A stretch of 64,000 nucleotides of DNA from Nitrospina sp. (GTDB taxonomy: Bacteria > Nitrospinota > Nitrospinia > Nitrospinales > JACRGP01): assembly GCA_024648695.1 (NCBI GenBank), contig JACAVV010000010.1, forward strand, positions 1 to 64,000, read 5' to 3'. Made by a program: the position numbers and the translations under genes. This document shows positions 63,478 through 64,000 of the stretch, piece by piece (position 1 is the stretch's first letter; each line of letters opens with the position of its first letter). The notes under the pieces were generated by a model, which did no database searches, was not told where the DNA came from, and saw nothing but the letters and a program-made list of their open reading frames with translations.

Positions 63478-64000
63478 ATGCAACCGCCTTTCCTTGAGGA
63501 ATTGTAGTCCCGCCCACTCTGTTAAACAGAATCGGAGGCAAATCCTTTTCAGTAATTCCGCAGGTGACTCCAGTTATATCCTGTATCCGGTTCAGGGATT
63601 GGTGATCCATTGGAAACCGAACCGCAAGACCGGGTTTGCCATCAACCAAGACCTCATCGGATTCACGATCCGGTATAAATCCCACTCTCTTGATAGAACG
63701 TCCCACCGGCTTGTGATACATAGTGTAAGTGAATGGAATGCGAGCCAAAAGGCAGGTTTCGTATAAAGCTGTGATAAGTTGAGCCGTTATTCGATTTACA
63801 TTTTTGATGCTAGTTTTGTTTTCCTCTTCGTAACTGTAAACCCCGAACCGGCTGAGTTCCCATATATCGGGACTGGCCGGAAGGGGAAAATTTTTTAGAA
63901 AATCGGGCCAAACATCACGAATCATGGAAGGACCATCCGTAGGAGTTAACCGCCAAACACCTGCAATTCGATCTTTATCATCCCGAACTAATATGTAAAC
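63470..64000 (-). CDS. Acyl-homoserine-lactone synthase (LuxI family), partial
   Basis: The gene runs off the right edge; 176 codons are visible. The reading frame continues upstream of the first ATG (63925) to the window end. It shows the LuxI core: AGVWRLTPTDGPSMIRDVWPDFL and, after a short loop, IWELSRFGVYS with the conserved Arg. The acyl-pocket half carries RIPFTYTMYHKPVGRSIKRVGF. The N-terminal ~45 residues, with the first conserved Arg and Trp, are outside. It makes an acyl-homoserine-lactone from SAM and an acyl carrier. No cognate LuxR with an autoinducer domain is seen beside it. Confidence 0.9.
   Translation of the reverse strand, partial: VYILVRDDKDRIAGVWRLTPTDGPSMIRDVWPDFLKNFPLPASPDIWELSRFGVYSYEEENKTSIKNVNRITAQLITALYETCLLARIPFTYTMYHKPVGRSIKRVGFIPDRESDEVLVDGKPGLAVRFPMDHQSLNRIQDITGVTCGITEKDLPPILFNRVGGTTIPQGKAVAYA

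Overview
The window comes from a diderm (Gram-negative) bacterium: it has outer-membrane barrels, LolA-like and lipobox-bearing proteins, tripartite RND efflux and type IV pilus genes. The sequence alone does not fix the phylum. The stack of GAF/PAS-LuxR regulators, giant PKD-domain secreted proteins and the pilus gene order would fit Nitrospinota or a deltaproteobacterial-type lineage, but this is a guess.

Bases 1-17,000 look like resident chromosome and read on the minus strand. Two giant paralogous secreted repeat/PKD proteins lie next to a PilZ (c-di-GMP) protein and a CsgD-like LuxR regulator. Then come a tiny LuxR-HTH protein and two GAF/PAS-LuxR regulators, cotranscribed with an outer-membrane barrel, a LolA-like protein, an MMPL-type RND exporter and a further LuxR regulator. 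The minimal reading is a biofilm/surface and export locus under five LuxR-type proteins. Two of these share an upstream inverted repeat.

Bases 17,400-36,100 hold a truncated integrase, a PHP-glycosyltransferase fusion and a class C beta-lactamase-like hydrolase. Next is a type IV pilus/twitching operon: TPR lipoprotein, RodZ-like protein, two PilT-type ATPases, zinc-ribbon protein, cNMP-binding protein, PilC and PilS-like kinase. It is followed by two tandem small secreted paralogues behind a consensus sigma70-type promoter, a TPR lipoprotein and a large membrane protein.

Bases 36,200-62,100 form a mosaic of mobile DNA. It contains an internally deleted IS5-like element and a decayed P4-type integrase next to a tmRNA/tRNA-3'-end-like site. 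Then come MobC and a MobP-type relaxase, and a complete type III CBASS operon (CD-NTase, HORMA, TRIP13-like ATPase, NucC nuclease). ArdC and a Fic protein with a multi-copy operator follow. A heavy-metal-type RND efflux operon with its own two-component system comes next. After that are an unusual hairpin array, ArdA, an unrecognised protein of about 512 aa apparently starting at ATT, a HigBA toxin-antitoxin pair, an RHH protein, a serine recombinase and small accessory genes.

The right end (62,300-64,000) holds a LuxI-type acyl-homoserine-lactone synthase, cut by the window edge, overlapping a small ORF and a PhyH-family dioxygenase.

Most unusual items: (1) 54,134-54,484, an array of short hairpins with mostly 6-nt loops, a period near 26 bp in parts, and paired (compensatory) stem changes; (2) the unrecognised protein at 56,181-57,719; (3) six copies of an operator-like motif before the Fic gene; (4) the luxI-orf-phyH cluster; (5) hairpin-rich leaders before ardC and ardA.
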